Shown here: positions 40,549-49,827 of the stretch, piece by piece
How positions within the stretch are numbered: position 1 is the stretch's first letter
Layout: every line of letters begins with the position of its first letter
Translations under genes and position numbers: made by a program
The notes under the pieces: model-generated
Database searches by the model: none
Seen by the model: only the letters and a program-made list of their open reading frames with translations
Told to the model about the DNA's origin: nothing
Assembly (NCBI RefSeq): GCF_039523175.1
Contig: NZ_BAAAEU010000002.1
Span: 1 to 64,000, forward strand
Reading direction: 5' to 3'
From: Dokdonella_A soli
Lineage (GTDB): Bacteria; Pseudomonadota; Gammaproteobacteria; Xanthomonadales; Rhodanobacteraceae
DNA length: 64,000 nucleotides

Positions 40549-43290
40549 ATGCGCACAGCCCGTACTTCGCAAAGGCCCTTGGCGCGGCGATTGCTGCCGC
40601 TCGCCTACGCATTGGCCGCAATCGTCGCGCTGATCCTTTTATTGACGTGGGGCGCCCTGCAGGTTCAGGTCACTCTCGCCGGGTTTCTCAACGGCGAGAG
40701 TGTCTGGTCCAAGGCACAAAAGCAAGCAGTGATCGACCTCGACACGTACGTGGTCAAGGGGGCTCCTGCCGACCTTGCCGACTTCCGGCGCAACTACGCA
40801 ATACTCGAATCGGACCGCTGGGCGCGCGATGCGATTGCCGCCGGGGATGTCGAGCAGGCGCCGATCGCCGCGGCGTTCCTTCGCGGCGGGGTGATCCCGG
40901 CTGCGATCCCCGGCATCATCTTCATGTTGCGTCATTTCCCCGGCGCGCCGTACATGAAGGACGCGCTCGAAGCCTGGCACTCCACGGACGCATCGATATC
41001 CGAGTTTGCCGTGATCGCAGCCCAGGTCGAGGGCGCCCGTGCAGATGACAGCTGGTCCGAGCAACAAGCCGCTCGCCAGCGCGAGCGCATTCATGAGCTG
41101 AACAGCTTCGTCGAACCGCGCGCCAACCGTTTCTCGCTGGATATGGCGCAAGGAGCGACCGAGCTCGGCGGCGTGTTGTTCGGCAGCGTGTTCGTCGCGG
41201 CGTTTCTCGCTTATGTTCTCTGGTTACGGATGGCGCGCCGAATCCTTGCAGGCATCCGCGGCACCGAAGAACGTTATCGGTTGCTGTTCGACAGCGCCGC
41301 CGACGCGATCGTGATGGTCGACGAGGCGGATGGGCGCATCCTCGGGGCGAATCGGAAGGCATCGGAATGGATCGGGCGCGATGCAGGCGATCTGGCCGGC
41401 ATGCGCTTCGCGGACCTGTTCACGCGGGGTGATCCGTTCCAGCGCAGCGTCTCGGAGCTGAGTACGCTGCGCAGCCTGAACGGAGATGACCGGCTGGTTG
41501 AGACGCAGAGCAGTCTCGCCGTCTGGGGCGAGCGCAGCGTGCGCCAGGCGATCATCCGCGACGTCACTGAGCGCGTGGCGATGGAGCAGGAGTGCCGCAT
41601 CGCCGCCGAGGCGCTTGGAAGCATCGCAGAGGGCGTCATCATCGCCGACGCGCAGCGCCGCGTGCTCGCGGTGAACGCGGCGCACACACGCATGACCGGC
41701 TACACCGCGCCGATGCTCGTGAACCGTCGCTTCGACGAGACGCGCAGGCTGCCGAACGGTCTGCCGCTGCCGCCGTCGATCTGGAATACGATCGCAGTCA
41801 GCGGCAACTGGCTCGGCGAAGTGGACAGCCAGCGCAACGACGGCAGATCGTACCCGGAACTGCTCAGCATCAGCGCCGTGAACGACGCCGATGGTCAGCT
41901 GCTGCGCCTCGTCGCCGTGCTCACCGATATCACACACACCAAGGCCAACCAGCGCCGCCTGGAGTACATGGCCACGCATGATCCATTGACCGGTCTCGTC
42001 AATCGCGTCGAGTTCCAGCGGCGCTGCGCGCAGGCGATCGCGGTCGCCGCGCGCGAACGTCATGCAGCGGTCGTGTTGTTCGTCGACCTTGATGGCTTCA
42101 AGGCCGTCAACGACAGCTACAACCACGCGATCGGCGACCGCGTGCTGATTGAAGTCGCTGACCGGATCTGCCGCACACTCAGGCCGGATGACGTGGCCGG
42201 TCGCATCGGCGGCGACGAATTCACCGTGCTCCTCAGCGGTCCTGCCTCGCGTGAGGACGCTGGCCCGGTTGCCGAGCGCGTGCTCGCGAATCTCGCCGCG
42301 CCGTTGCTGTTGGATGATCACGAGATTGCGCTCGGCGCATGCGTCGGTGTTGCCGGCTACCCGCTTGACGGTGACGATCCCAGCACCCTGATCACGAACG
42401 CCGATGCGGCGATGTATGCGGCGAAAACCGAGGAGCGCGGCGGTGTGCGCTTCTATTCGCCGTTGATGCACGCCGATGCGAGCACGCGCCTGTTGATCGG
42501 CGCGGACCTGCGCCTCGCGTTGGGCCGTGATGAGTTCGAGATTGTCTACCAGCCGAGCGTGGAACTGCGTAGCGGACGCATCGTGGCCGTCGAGGCGCTG
42601 TTGCGCTGGCGGCATCCCGAGCGCGGCATGCTCATGCCCGACGAATTCATCCCGATCGCGGAAAGTCTCGGCCTGATCCGTCTCATTGACGAACGTACGT
42701 TGCAGGCGGTGTGCGCTCAGATGCAGGCCTGGGATCGCAACGGAATGCCGGCGGTGCGCGTGGCGATCAACGCCTCGGCGAGCACGTTTGGCCATCGAGG
42801 CTTCGTCGAAGCCGTGCGCTGCGCCCTGCAGATGGCCGCGCTGCCGCCATCGCGGCTGCTGATCGAAATCACCGAGAGCGCGATGTTGAGCCTCGGCGAG
42901 GAGACCGAACGCAAGTTGCACGCGCTGCATGCGCTTGGGGTTGGCGTCGCGATCGACGACTTCGGCACCGGTTATTCATCGCTGGCCTACCTGAAACTGC
43001 CGGCGGTCGCGTTCCTGAAGATCGATCGCTCGTTCGTCACCGGCGTGCCTGATGAAGCCAACGACGTCGTCATCGTCGAGGCGATGCTGGCGATCGCGAA
43101 GAGCCTCGGTCTGCGCGCGATCGCCGAGGGCATCGAAACCGAGGCGCAGCATGATTTCCTGCTGCGCCTGGGCTGCGTCGAAGGTCAGGGCTTCCTGTAC
43201 TCACGGCCGCTCCCGCCTGCGGAGATCGAGCGCCTGCTGAGACCGAGCCGCAAGCACGCGCCAGCGCGGCTGAGAGTGGTGCCCCCCTGA
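40549..43290 (+). CDS. membrane-bound PAS-PAS-GGDEF-EAL protein
   Basis: A 913-residue inner-membrane signalling protein. Two membrane segments (LAYALAAIVALILLL and LFGSVFVAAFLAYVLWL) flank a ~180-residue periplasmic sensor. Two PAS domains follow (YRLLFDSAADAIVMVDEADG; LGSIAEGVIIADAQRRVLAV). The GGDEF domain has DPLTGLVNR and an intact RIGGDEF. The EAL domain keeps VEALLRW, DDFGTGYSSLAYLK and IAEGIET. Both catalytic sites look intact, so it may make or degrade cyclic di-GMP. The ATG at 40549 follows GGAG; an ATG at 40537 and a TTG at 40498 are alternatives. Confidence 0.9.
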   Translation: MRTARTSQRPLARRLLPLAYALAAIVALILLLTWGALQVQVTLAGFLNGESVWSKAQKQAVIDLDTYVVKGAPADLADFRRNYAILESDRWARDAIAAGDVEQAPIAAAFLRGGVIPAAIPGIIFMLRHFPGAPYMKDALEAWHSTDASISEFAVIAAQVEGARADDSWSEQQAARQRERIHELNSFVEPRANRFSLDMAQGATELGGVLFGSVFVAAFLAYVLWLRMARRILAGIRGTEERYRLLFDSAADAIVMVDEADGRILGANRKASEWIGRDAGDLAGMRFADLFTRGDPFQRSVSELSTLRSLNGDDRLVETQSSLAVWGERSVRQAIIRDVTERVAMEQECRIAAEALGSIAEGVIIADAQRRVLAVNAAHTRMTGYTAPMLVNRRFDETRRLPNGLPLPPSIWNTIAVSGNWLGEVDSQRNDGRSYPELLSISAVNDADGQLLRLVAVLTDITHTKANQRRLEYMATHDPLTGLVNRVEFQRRCAQAIAVAARERHAAVVLFVDLDGFKAVNDSYNHAIGDRVLIEVADRICRTLRPDDVAGRIGGDEFTVLLSGPASREDAGPVAERVLANLAAPLLLDDHEIALGACVGVAGYPLDGDDPSTLITNADAAMYAAKTEERGGVRFYSPLMHADASTRLLIGADLRLALGRDEFEIVYQPSVELRSGRIVAVEALLRWRHPERGMLMPDEFIPIAESLGLIRLIDERTLQAVCAQMQAWDRNGMPAVRVAINASASTFGHRGFVEAVRCALQMAALPPSRLLIEITESAMLSLGEETERKLHALHALGVGVAIDDFGTGYSSLAYLKLPAVAFLKIDRSFVTGVPDEANDVVIVEAMLAIAKSLGLRAIAEGIETEAQHDFLLRLGCVEGQGFLYSRPLPPAEIERLLRPSRKHAPARLRVVPP

Positions 43291-43345
43291 GGATGATTCG
43301 TCGCCTCAGCGAATGTTGGAGTTTCGCCTGCAATGGACGCTGCCG

Positions 43346-44296
43346 TCACTCCGCGGCAGTCTTCGCCTCGGCGACGCCCAGCATCTCCGGCTGCGTCAGG
43401 CGCGCCGGTCGGCTGATCAACGGATGCACGAACACGGCGCCGAGGATGATGGCCGCACCGAGATAGAAGGTCGTGGTCAGTTCACGCTGCTCGCCGAGCA
43501 GCACGGCCGCGAGCACGATCGCGTAGACCGGTTCCAGATTGGTCGCGAGCTGCGCCGCGAACGCGCTCATGTGACGCAGCGCGACCAGCGACAGCGTGAA
43601 CGGCAGCAGCGTGCAGGCGATCGCCAGACAAAGCAGCAGCGCGGCGTCGCGCAGGTCAGGCAGCACGAACAGGCTGCCGGCGAACGCCGGAAACAGCCAC
43701 GGCATCAGCGGCGCGAGCAGGGTCAGCGCAAGCGTGCCCGCGCCGAGTTCGAGGCCGGTGACCGCCAGCGGGTCGCCGTGTTCAACCAGGCGCTTGTTGA
43801 GCGAGCTGAACAGCGCGACGAACACCGCCGACAGTGCGCCGACCGCGATGCCGAGGCGCATCGAGACCGGCACGCCGCCGACCACGAGTGCGACACCAGG
43901 CAGCACCGCGATGCCGAGCAGCAGCTCGCGGACCGAGAAGCGCCGTCCGGCGAGCTTGGGTTCGATCAGCGCGGTGAACGGCGTGGCGAGCGCGATGCAG
44001 GTCGCGCCGACCGAGGCATTCGCGAGCTTGATCGAGCCGTAGAACGTCAGCCAGTGCAGCGCGACGAGCACGCCGATGCCGGCGTAGGCGAGGGCCAGCC
44101 GCGGCCGGATCGCGCGTATTCCGCGCCAGGTCCGCGGAACCAGCGCGAGCGCCGCGATGACCAGCAGCATGCGCCACCAGACCAATGGCAATGCAGTCAT
44201 CGAGATCAATTTGCCGAGTATCGCGGTGAAGCCCCAGAGCAGCACGCAGAAATGGATCTGCAGCTGCGCCTTGGCGACGGGAGTGATTGCGCTCAC
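43346..44296 (-). CDS. EamA family (DMT) transporter
   Basis: A 316-residue inner-membrane transporter with ten predicted helices and the two EamA repeats of the drug/metabolite transporter superfamily (IHFCVLLWGFTAILGKLI; ALFSSLNKRLVEHGDPLAVT; LVALRHMSAFAAQLATNLEP). Substrate unknown; relatives export amino acids or small metabolites. It is convergent with the PAS-GGDEF-EAL gene. A decayed C-terminal piece of a similar gene lies at 39384. Confidence 0.9.
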   Translation of the reverse strand: MSAITPVAKAQLQIHFCVLLWGFTAILGKLISMTALPLVWWRMLLVIAALALVPRTWRGIRAIRPRLALAYAGIGVLVALHWLTFYGSIKLANASVGATCIALATPFTALIEPKLAGRRFSVRELLLGIAVLPGVALVVGGVPVSMRLGIAVGALSAVFVALFSSLNKRLVEHGDPLAVTGLELGAGTLALTLLAPLMPWLFPAFAGSLFVLPDLRDAALLLCLAIACTLLPFTLSLVALRHMSAFAAQLATNLEPVYAIVLAAVLLGEQRELTTTFYLGAAIILGAVFVHPLISRPARLTQPEMLGVAEAKTAAE

Positions 44297-44432
44297 GGGA
44301 TATCCGATGGGCCGATGAAGGAAAGCCCGACATCCTAGCGCAGCGCATGCAACGTCACGTCGATCGCCGGGCTGTCAATCGGATCCTCGGGCGTGGCGCG
44401 ACAGGCACTCGTTGCCGCGGCAGGCGTCCGGC

Positions 44433-45260
44433 ATGGACAATCCGGACATGAATCGTCCGGCCAACTACCGCATCGAGCTCAACGGCTCCCCCGCAAGCGT
44501 TGAAGATCTACGCGCCGTCGCGCTGGTGAACTATGGTCATTTCACCTCGATGCAGGTGCAGGGCGGCTGCGTGCGCGGTCTGGGCCTGCATCTCGACCGG
44601 CTCGAGCGCTCCACGCGCGAGCTGTTCGGTTGTCCGCTCGACGTTGATGCAACGCGAGGCTGGATGCGCCAGATCGCCGGCGACGACAATGCAGCATTGT
44701 CACTGCGCGTGAATGTGTTTTCACGCAAGCTCCACCGCGACCATCTGGCCGAGCCGGCGGAGCCCGACGTGCTGATCGCCGGTGGACCTGTGCGCGCGAT
44801 TTCCGCCGCATCGCTGCGCGTCAGGAGCGTGCGTTACGACCGCGAGGCGCCGCACATCAAGCATGTCGGCACGTTCGGGCTGTTCCACCAGAAACGCCTT
44901 GCGCAGACCTTGGGCTACGACGACGCGTTGTTCGTCGATGCGGGCGGGGCGGTCGCGGAAGGAACGATCTGGAACATCGGCTTCTTCGATGGCGAGCGCG
45001 TGGTCTGGCCGGATGCGCCCGCGCTGGAGGGCATCTCGATGCAGCTGCTGAAGGCCGGATTGCGCGAATGTGGCGTTGACACGATCACGCGACGTGTTCC
45101 GCTCGGCGACGTCGGCACCTTCCGCAGTGCGTTCTTCACGAACTCATCCTGCACAGCCGTGCCGATCGCCGCCATCGACGACGTCAGCTTCATGGTGGAT
45201 GCGGCGCTTGCGAAAACTCTCCACGCCGCCATGTCCAGCCAGCCTCTGGAGCGCATCTGA
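44433..45260 (+). CDS. aminotransferase class IV family protein
   Basis: A 275-residue fold-type IV PLP enzyme related to branched-chain aminotransferase and aminodeoxychorismate lyase. The PLP lysine is expected in HIKHVGTFGLFHQKRLA, and the phosphate-binding EGTIWNIGFFDGERVVWP is clear, as is LEGISMQLLK. It could act in amino acid or folate metabolism; the exact reaction is not determined. The ATG at 44433 is preferred over a TTG at 44412. It is divergent from the EamA gene. Confidence 0.85.
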   Translation: MDNPDMNRPANYRIELNGSPASVEDLRAVALVNYGHFTSMQVQGGCVRGLGLHLDRLERSTRELFGCPLDVDATRGWMRQIAGDDNAALSLRVNVFSRKLHRDHLAEPAEPDVLIAGGPVRAISAASLRVRSVRYDREAPHIKHVGTFGLFHQKRLAQTLGYDDALFVDAGGAVAEGTIWNIGFFDGERVVWPDAPALEGISMQLLKAGLRECGVDTITRRVPLGDVGTFRSAFFTNSSCTAVPIAAIDDVSFMVDAALAKTLHAAMSSQPLERI

Positions 45261-45261
45261 G

Positions 45262-45290
45262 ACGGTGCATCGTCGCGCGATTTGCACCGT
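45262..45290 (+). terminator. stem-loop after the class IV aminotransferase gene
   Basis: ACGGTGCA and TGCACCGT form a perfect 8-bp stem around a 13-nt loop directly after the stop codon. No T-run follows, so termination is only possible. Confidence 0.4.
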
Positions 45291-45378
45291 ACGTCGCACA
45301 CAGGCACGTCAAATGGAACATTTCCACCGGCGGCTGGTCGCATGCAGGTCCGCGCTCAGCGCCCATCGAGTATCCCGC

Positions 45379-46413
45379 ATGAAAAGCAAGCAGACTCGCC
45401 TTACCGGAATCGCTGTACGTGCCGTGCTCGCATCCGGTCTGGTTATTTCCGCAATCAGCCATGCGGCTGAATCATCGGTAGCGGCGGCCGGCCCGCAGGT
45501 CTTCGCGCCCGGCGTGATTTCCGGCCCCGCGCACGATTCGGCGCCGGCGTTCACGCCCGACGGCAACACCGTGTACTTCGGACGCAGCAGCGCGGCGCAG
45601 TCGACGATTCTCGTTTCACAGCGCGCCGGATCGGGCTGGTCGGTGCCGCAGATCGCGCCGTTCTCGGGCGAGTGGAACGACATGGAGCCGGCCATGGCGC
45701 CGGACGGTTCATACCTTGTGTTCGTCTCCAACCGGCCGGCGAGCGCCAGCGGCGCGCCGATCGAGGGCAAGTTCAATGGCGGCGCGCAGAAAGGCGGCAA
45801 TATCTGGCGCGTCGATCGCCGTGGGGAAGGATGGAACACACCCGTACGCCTGCCGGACGCGATCAATACGAACACCACGACGTTTGCGCCGAGCCTCGCG
45901 GCGGATGGCAGCGTCTGGTTCATGACCACCGACGCGACAAGCGGGAAATTCAGGCTCTACCGGTCGCAATACCGGAACGGCGCATATGAACCCGCAGTGG
46001 CGCTGCCGTTCAGTGACGGCAGCGTCACGGACGTCGATCCGGCAGTCGCGCCGGACGAGTCGTTCGTCGTGTTCGGTTCGGGGCGCGTGCCCAAGCGCGG
46101 CATCGACCTGTTCATCGCGTTCCGCGACAACGGGCACTGGAGCGAGCCGGTCTGGCTCGGCGACGTCGTCAACAGCCCGGGTTCGGATGCGGAGGCGCGC
46201 CTGAGTCCCGATCATCGCACGCTGTATTTCAGCAGCGAGCGGACCGTGCCGGTGACGTTTCCGCGCAGTCGCACGCAAGCCATCGCCGATCACGCGCGCA
46301 TGCAGGCCTGGGACAACGGCAACTACAACATCTGGAGCGTGTCGCTCGCGCCGTGGTTGGATGCCCATCGCACGGGTGTCGCCATCAGCACGATTGCGCC
46401 TGCATCGAAATGA
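45379..46413 (+). CDS. exported PD40/WD40-like beta-propeller protein
   Basis: A 344-residue exported protein. A signal peptide ends SHAAE. The body has PD40-type blades: DSAPAFTPDGNTVYFGRS, DMEPAMAPDGSYLVFVSN, TTFAPSLAADGSVWFMTT, DVDPAVAPDESFVVFGSG, DAEARLSPDHRTLYFSSE. This resembles TolB-like propellers but with no attached enzyme, so it may be a periplasmic binding or scaffold protein. The start at 45379 begins the signal peptide. The stop abuts that of the convergent DUF72 gene. Confidence 0.82.
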   Translation: MKSKQTRLTGIAVRAVLASGLVISAISHAAESSVAAAGPQVFAPGVISGPAHDSAPAFTPDGNTVYFGRSSAAQSTILVSQRAGSGWSVPQIAPFSGEWNDMEPAMAPDGSYLVFVSNRPASASGAPIEGKFNGGAQKGGNIWRVDRRGEGWNTPVRLPDAINTNTTTFAPSLAADGSVWFMTTDATSGKFRLYRSQYRNGAYEPAVALPFSDGSVTDVDPAVAPDESFVVFGSGRVPKRGIDLFIAFRDNGHWSEPVWLGDVVNSPGSDAEARLSPDHRTLYFSSERTVPVTFPRSRTQAIADHARMQAWDNGNYNIWSVSLAPWLDAHRTGVAISTIAPASK

Positions 46414-47268
46414 TCAGGCCGGCTGATGCAGTCGTCCGATCAGGCTCATCGCGGCGTGCGGCGCACGCTCCTTGGCACCGTTGATGAAGTAGACAAACAC
46501 ATCACGCGCGTCTGTTTCGGCGATGGCGGGTCCGATGCGCCGAAGGTCATCCGGCTCGCCGCCGCCGGCCCAGCGGCATGCACGTGCCGCCCATGCGTCC
46601 AGCGCTGCCGGCGCATAACCCGTGGTGAGCGCTGCGTCGCTGCACATCAGCCTTGCGTAGACGAAGTTCCCGGTCACGTCCGCGAACGAGGGGTACTTCG
46701 GCGAGTCGGTGAACACCGTTGCCACGCGGTGGCTGCGCGCGAGTGCGAGATAGTCCGCGCAGGCAAACGTTTCGTGGCGCACTTCGAGCACATGGCGCAG
46801 CGCGCGACCATCGAGTTCGCGCGGCAACAAGGCCAGGAACGCGGCGAAATCGTCGGGCTCGAAGCGCTTGTAGGGAGGAAACTGCCAGTTGATCGGGCCG
46901 AGCCGATCGCCGAGCTCGGCAATGCCGCCATTCACGAAATCCGCAATCGTCTTTCCGGCATCGGCAAGTCGCGTGCGGTCGGTCGTGTAGCGTGGCGCCT
47001 TCAGCGAGTACACGAAGCCGTCCGGCGTTTCCGCCCGCCACTTCGCATAGGTCGCCGGCTTCTGCGCGCCATAGTAGGTGCCGTTGACCTCGATCGCGGT
47101 CACGTGCCGGCTCGCATATTCGAGTTCGCGCCGTTGGGCGAGCTTGTCCGGGTAGAAATTGTTGCGCCAAGGCGCATAGGTCCAGCCGCCGATGCCGGCG
47201 CGTACACGGGTGTCGGTACGCGTCGGCGACGCAAACAGGTCGACGGGTGCGGTACGGGAATTCGACAT
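46414..47268 (-). CDS. DUF72 domain-containing protein
   Basis: A 284-residue DUF72 (YecE-like) TIM-barrel protein: RVRAGIGGWTYAPWRNNFYP at the N-terminus, AIEVNGTYYGAQKPATYAKW, GPINWQFPPY, VLEVRHETF, and the C-terminal VFVYFINGAKERAPHAA. The cellular role is unknown; the family is widespread. The start at 47268 matches the family length. It overlaps no neighbour but its stop is adjacent to the PD40 gene stop, leaving no terminator space. Confidence 0.88.
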   Translation of the reverse strand: MSNSRTAPVDLFASPTRTDTRVRAGIGGWTYAPWRNNFYPDKLAQRRELEYASRHVTAIEVNGTYYGAQKPATYAKWRAETPDGFVYSLKAPRYTTDRTRLADAGKTIADFVNGGIAELGDRLGPINWQFPPYKRFEPDDFAAFLALLPRELDGRALRHVLEVRHETFACADYLALARSHRVATVFTDSPKYPSFADVTGNFVYARLMCSDAALTTGYAPAALDAWAARACRWAGGGEPDDLRRIGPAIAETDARDVFVYFINGAKERAPHAAMSLIGRLHQPA

Positions 47269-47393
47269 GCCGGAGCTTCCATACATTGCCGTGGAGGTTG
47301 CGCCATCGCGCCATGCGATCGCACCTCTACCGGCCGACGCAGACGTTATGATGCGGCGCCATCGGGTGCAAACCCTTCGCGGTCCATCATCGC

Positions 47394-48032
47394 ATGCCCA
47401 AGCCGTCCCTCGATCGCCTGTTCGCCGCTGTCGTCGCGCTGGTCGCATGGACAGCACTGCTCCTGCAGTACGTGTTGCTGATCGGTGTCACTCGGCATGA
47501 CATCGGGCCCGTGCTGGCGACGCTGCGCTTCTTCAGCTTCTTCACGATCCTGAGCAACCTGCTGGTCGCATCGGCGACCACGTGCGCCGTCGTAGTACCG
47601 CGCACGATGATGGGCGATCTGTTCACGCGGCCCAGTGTCCGCGGTGCGGCTGCGCTCTGTATCAGCATCACCTGCGGCATCTATTTCTTCCTGCTGGCTT
47701 CGACCTGGTCGCCACAGGGTGCACAGCTGGTCGCTGACATCATGCTGCACTACGTCGTGCCGGTGCTCTACATGCTCTGGTGGATCGCATGCGTCGAGCA
47801 CAAGCGGCTGGTCTGGACCGATGCCATACGCTGGTTGCTGTTGCCGCTCGGGTTCCTGGTCTGGACGCTCGCGCGCGGGGCCTGGCTGCACGAATACCCG
47901 TATCCGTTCGTCAATGTCGACACACTCGGCATGGCAATGGTCGCGCGCAACGCGTTCGGCATCGGACTGCTGTTCCTCGTCATCGGTCTGACCCTTGTCG
48001 CATTCGATCGCGTCACTGGCCGGAAGCGGTAG
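47394..48032 (+). CDS. Pr6Pr family membrane protein
   Basis: A 212-residue six-helix membrane protein of the Pr6Pr (FAR-17a/AIG1-like) group. LRFFSFFTILSNLLVA, IMLHYVVPVLYMLWWI and the WLHEYPYPFVNVDTLG loop with conserved His and Pro/Tyr are typical. In eukaryotes relatives are threonine hydrolases of fatty-acid esters (AIG1/ADTRP), with the catalytic Thr and His in the membrane; whether this one is active is unknown. The stop is 2 bp before the NDH-2 start. Confidence 0.85.
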   Translation: MPKPSLDRLFAAVVALVAWTALLLQYVLLIGVTRHDIGPVLATLRFFSFFTILSNLLVASATTCAVVVPRTMMGDLFTRPSVRGAAALCISITCGIYFFLLASTWSPQGAQLVADIMLHYVVPVLYMLWWIACVEHKRLVWTDAIRWLLLPLGFLVWTLARGAWLHEYPYPFVNVDTLGMAMVARNAFGIGLLFLVIGLTLVAFDRVTGRKR

Positions 48033-48034
48033 CG

Positions 48035-49285
48035 ATGGAACCTCACGTACTGGTTCTCGGTGGCGGATTCGGCGGGCTGTGGGCGACGCGTGCGCTCGCA
48101 TCCGCGCCCGTGCGCATAACGCTGGTTGATCGGACCAACCACCATCTGTTCCAGCCCTTGCTCTACCAGGTCGCGATGGCCGGGCTGTCCGCGCCGGATA
48201 TCGCGGCGCCGCTCAGGCATATCCTGCGCAGGCAACGCAACGTCGGCGTGCGCATGGACGAGGCGCTGGCGATCGACGTCGCCACGCGTCGCGTGACGTT
48301 CGCACAGGGCACGCTCGAATACGACTACCTGATCGTCGCCACCGGTTCGCGGCATGCGTATTTCGGGCACGACGAATGGGCGAGCCATGCGCCCGGCCTG
48401 AAAACGTTGGATGACGCGGTGATGATCCGCCGGCGCATGCTCGAGGCGTTCGAGCGCGCCGAGCGCGAGAGCGATCCTGATGTGCAGTCGGAATGGCTGG
48501 ACTTCGTGATCATCGGCGGCGGTCCGACCGGCGTCGAACTGGCCGGCACGCTCGCCGAGATTGCGCGCCATACCTTGCCCCGCGAATTCCGGCGCTGCGA
48601 TCCGCGCAAGGCGAACATCCATCTGGTTGAGGCGGGCCCGCGTGTGCTGCCGTCGATGCCGGAGTCGCTGTCGGCGAACGCGCGCAGCCAACTCGAACGG
48701 CTCGGCGTCCGTGTGCATACCGGCCGCGCCGTTACCCGGATCGATGACCGCGGCGTGCTGCTCGGCGATCAACCCATCGTCGCGCGCACCGTGCTCTGGG
48801 CCGCGGGTGTCGCGGCGTCGCCGCTGGGTGCACAACTCGGTGCCGAGCGCGATCGGGCAGGGCGCGTCAAGGTCGAAGCCGATCTGTCCGTGCCCGGTCA
48901 TCCGGAAGTGTTCGTGATCGGCGATCTGGCGAGCGTCGTGCAGGATGGCCAGCCGGTCCCGGGTGTCGCGCCGGCTGCGAAGCAGATGGGCGCGCATGCC
49001 GCGCGCGCGATCCGCAACCGCATCGCCGGTCGCGCGTCAGCGCCGTTCCGCTATCGCGACTACGGCAATCTCGCCACGATCGGTCGCATGGCCGCGGTGG
49101 TCGATCTGCGCGGCCTGCGTTTCTCCGGTGCGTTCGCGTGGTTGTTCTGGCTGGTCGCGCACATCTTCTTCCTGATCGGCTTCCGCAACCGCATGGTCGT
49201 GATGAGCGAATGGATCTGGTCGTATTTCACGTACCAGCGCGACGCTCGGATCATCATCGGCCGGGAACGCGACGCTCGGGACTGA
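48035..49285 (+). CDS. ndh: type II NADH dehydrogenase (NDH-2)
   Basis: A 416-residue NADH:quinone oxidoreductase. The FAD-binding motif is VLVLGGGFGGLWATRAL, the NADH Rossmann motif is FVIIGGGPTGVELAGTLAEI, and LFQPLLYQVAMAGLS plus FVIGDLASV and VAPAAKQMGAHAA match NDH-2. The C-terminal FSGAFAWLFWLVAHIFFLIG and IWSYFTYQRDARII anchor it to the inner membrane. It feeds electrons from NADH to quinone without pumping protons. It is probably cotranscribed with the Pr6Pr gene. Confidence 0.92.
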   Translation: MEPHVLVLGGGFGGLWATRALASAPVRITLVDRTNHHLFQPLLYQVAMAGLSAPDIAAPLRHILRRQRNVGVRMDEALAIDVATRRVTFAQGTLEYDYLIVATGSRHAYFGHDEWASHAPGLKTLDDAVMIRRRMLEAFERAERESDPDVQSEWLDFVIIGGGPTGVELAGTLAEIARHTLPREFRRCDPRKANIHLVEAGPRVLPSMPESLSANARSQLERLGVRVHTGRAVTRIDDRGVLLGDQPIVARTVLWAAGVAASPLGAQLGAERDRAGRVKVEADLSVPGHPEVFVIGDLASVVQDGQPVPGVAPAAKQMGAHAARAIRNRIAGRASAPFRYRDYGNLATIGRMAAVVDLRGLRFSGAFAWLFWLVAHIFFLIGFRNRMVVMSEWIWSYFTYQRDARIIIGRERDARD

Positions 49286-49295
49286 AGCCCCGGCG

Positions 49296-49736
49296 TCAAC
49301 GAGTTTCCGGTTCCCACGGATCGTAGCTGCCGAACGACCAGAGATGGCCTTCGATGTCGCGGCAGGAATAGCCCGCGCCGCCGTAGTCCTTGGTTTCCAG
49401 TTCGTCGACGATCTGCGCGCCGGCCGCCTTGGCGCGCGCATAGTGCGCCTCGCAGTCGGAGACGATCATGTAGGGGCACTGCGTCTCACGGCCACCGATC
49501 TCGTCCGGCTGCGCGATGCGCTCGCTCCAGGGGCTGGCGTTCGCGGTCGAACCGAGCATGATCATGCCGTTGCCGAAGACCAGCTGCGCATGCTGCACGA
49601 CACCCTTGTCGTCGGCGTGCACGGCCTGCTTCTCGAAGCCGAAGGCACGGCAGAGCCAGTCGATTGCGGCCAGCGCGTCGCGGTAGCGCAGGCTCGGGAT
49701 GATCGTCGCGGTGGTGCTGGCGGCGAGGCTGGGCAT
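49296..49736 (-). CDS. VOC family protein
   Basis: A 146-residue single VOC domain of the glyoxalase/dioxygenase superfamily: ATIIPSLRYRDALAAIDWLC at the start, then FGNGMIMLGSTA and GYSCRDIEGHLWSFGSYDPW. No metal-ligand set can be assigned with certainty. The ATG at 49736 lies 6 nt after GGAG; an upstream ATG at 49748 has no site. It is convergent with ndh. Confidence 0.85.
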   Translation of the reverse strand: MPSLAASTTATIIPSLRYRDALAAIDWLCRAFGFEKQAVHADDKGVVQHAQLVFGNGMIMLGSTANASPWSERIAQPDEIGGRETQCPYMIVSDCEAHYARAKAAGAQIVDELETKDYGGAGYSCRDIEGHLWSFGSYDPWEPETR

Positions 49737-49827
49737 GGGAATCTCCATTCGTTTGACGAACACGCGAAGGTTAGGCCCTGGTCGCTGCTGCGTCTTGTAG
49801 ATTTCGGCAGCGAGCCCGAGCGCCCGA

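Noticed and set aside
41224..42930. 568-residue minus-strand open frame inside the PAS-GGDEF-EAL gene
   Set aside because: Shadow of a gene with intact PAS, GGDEF and EAL motifs.
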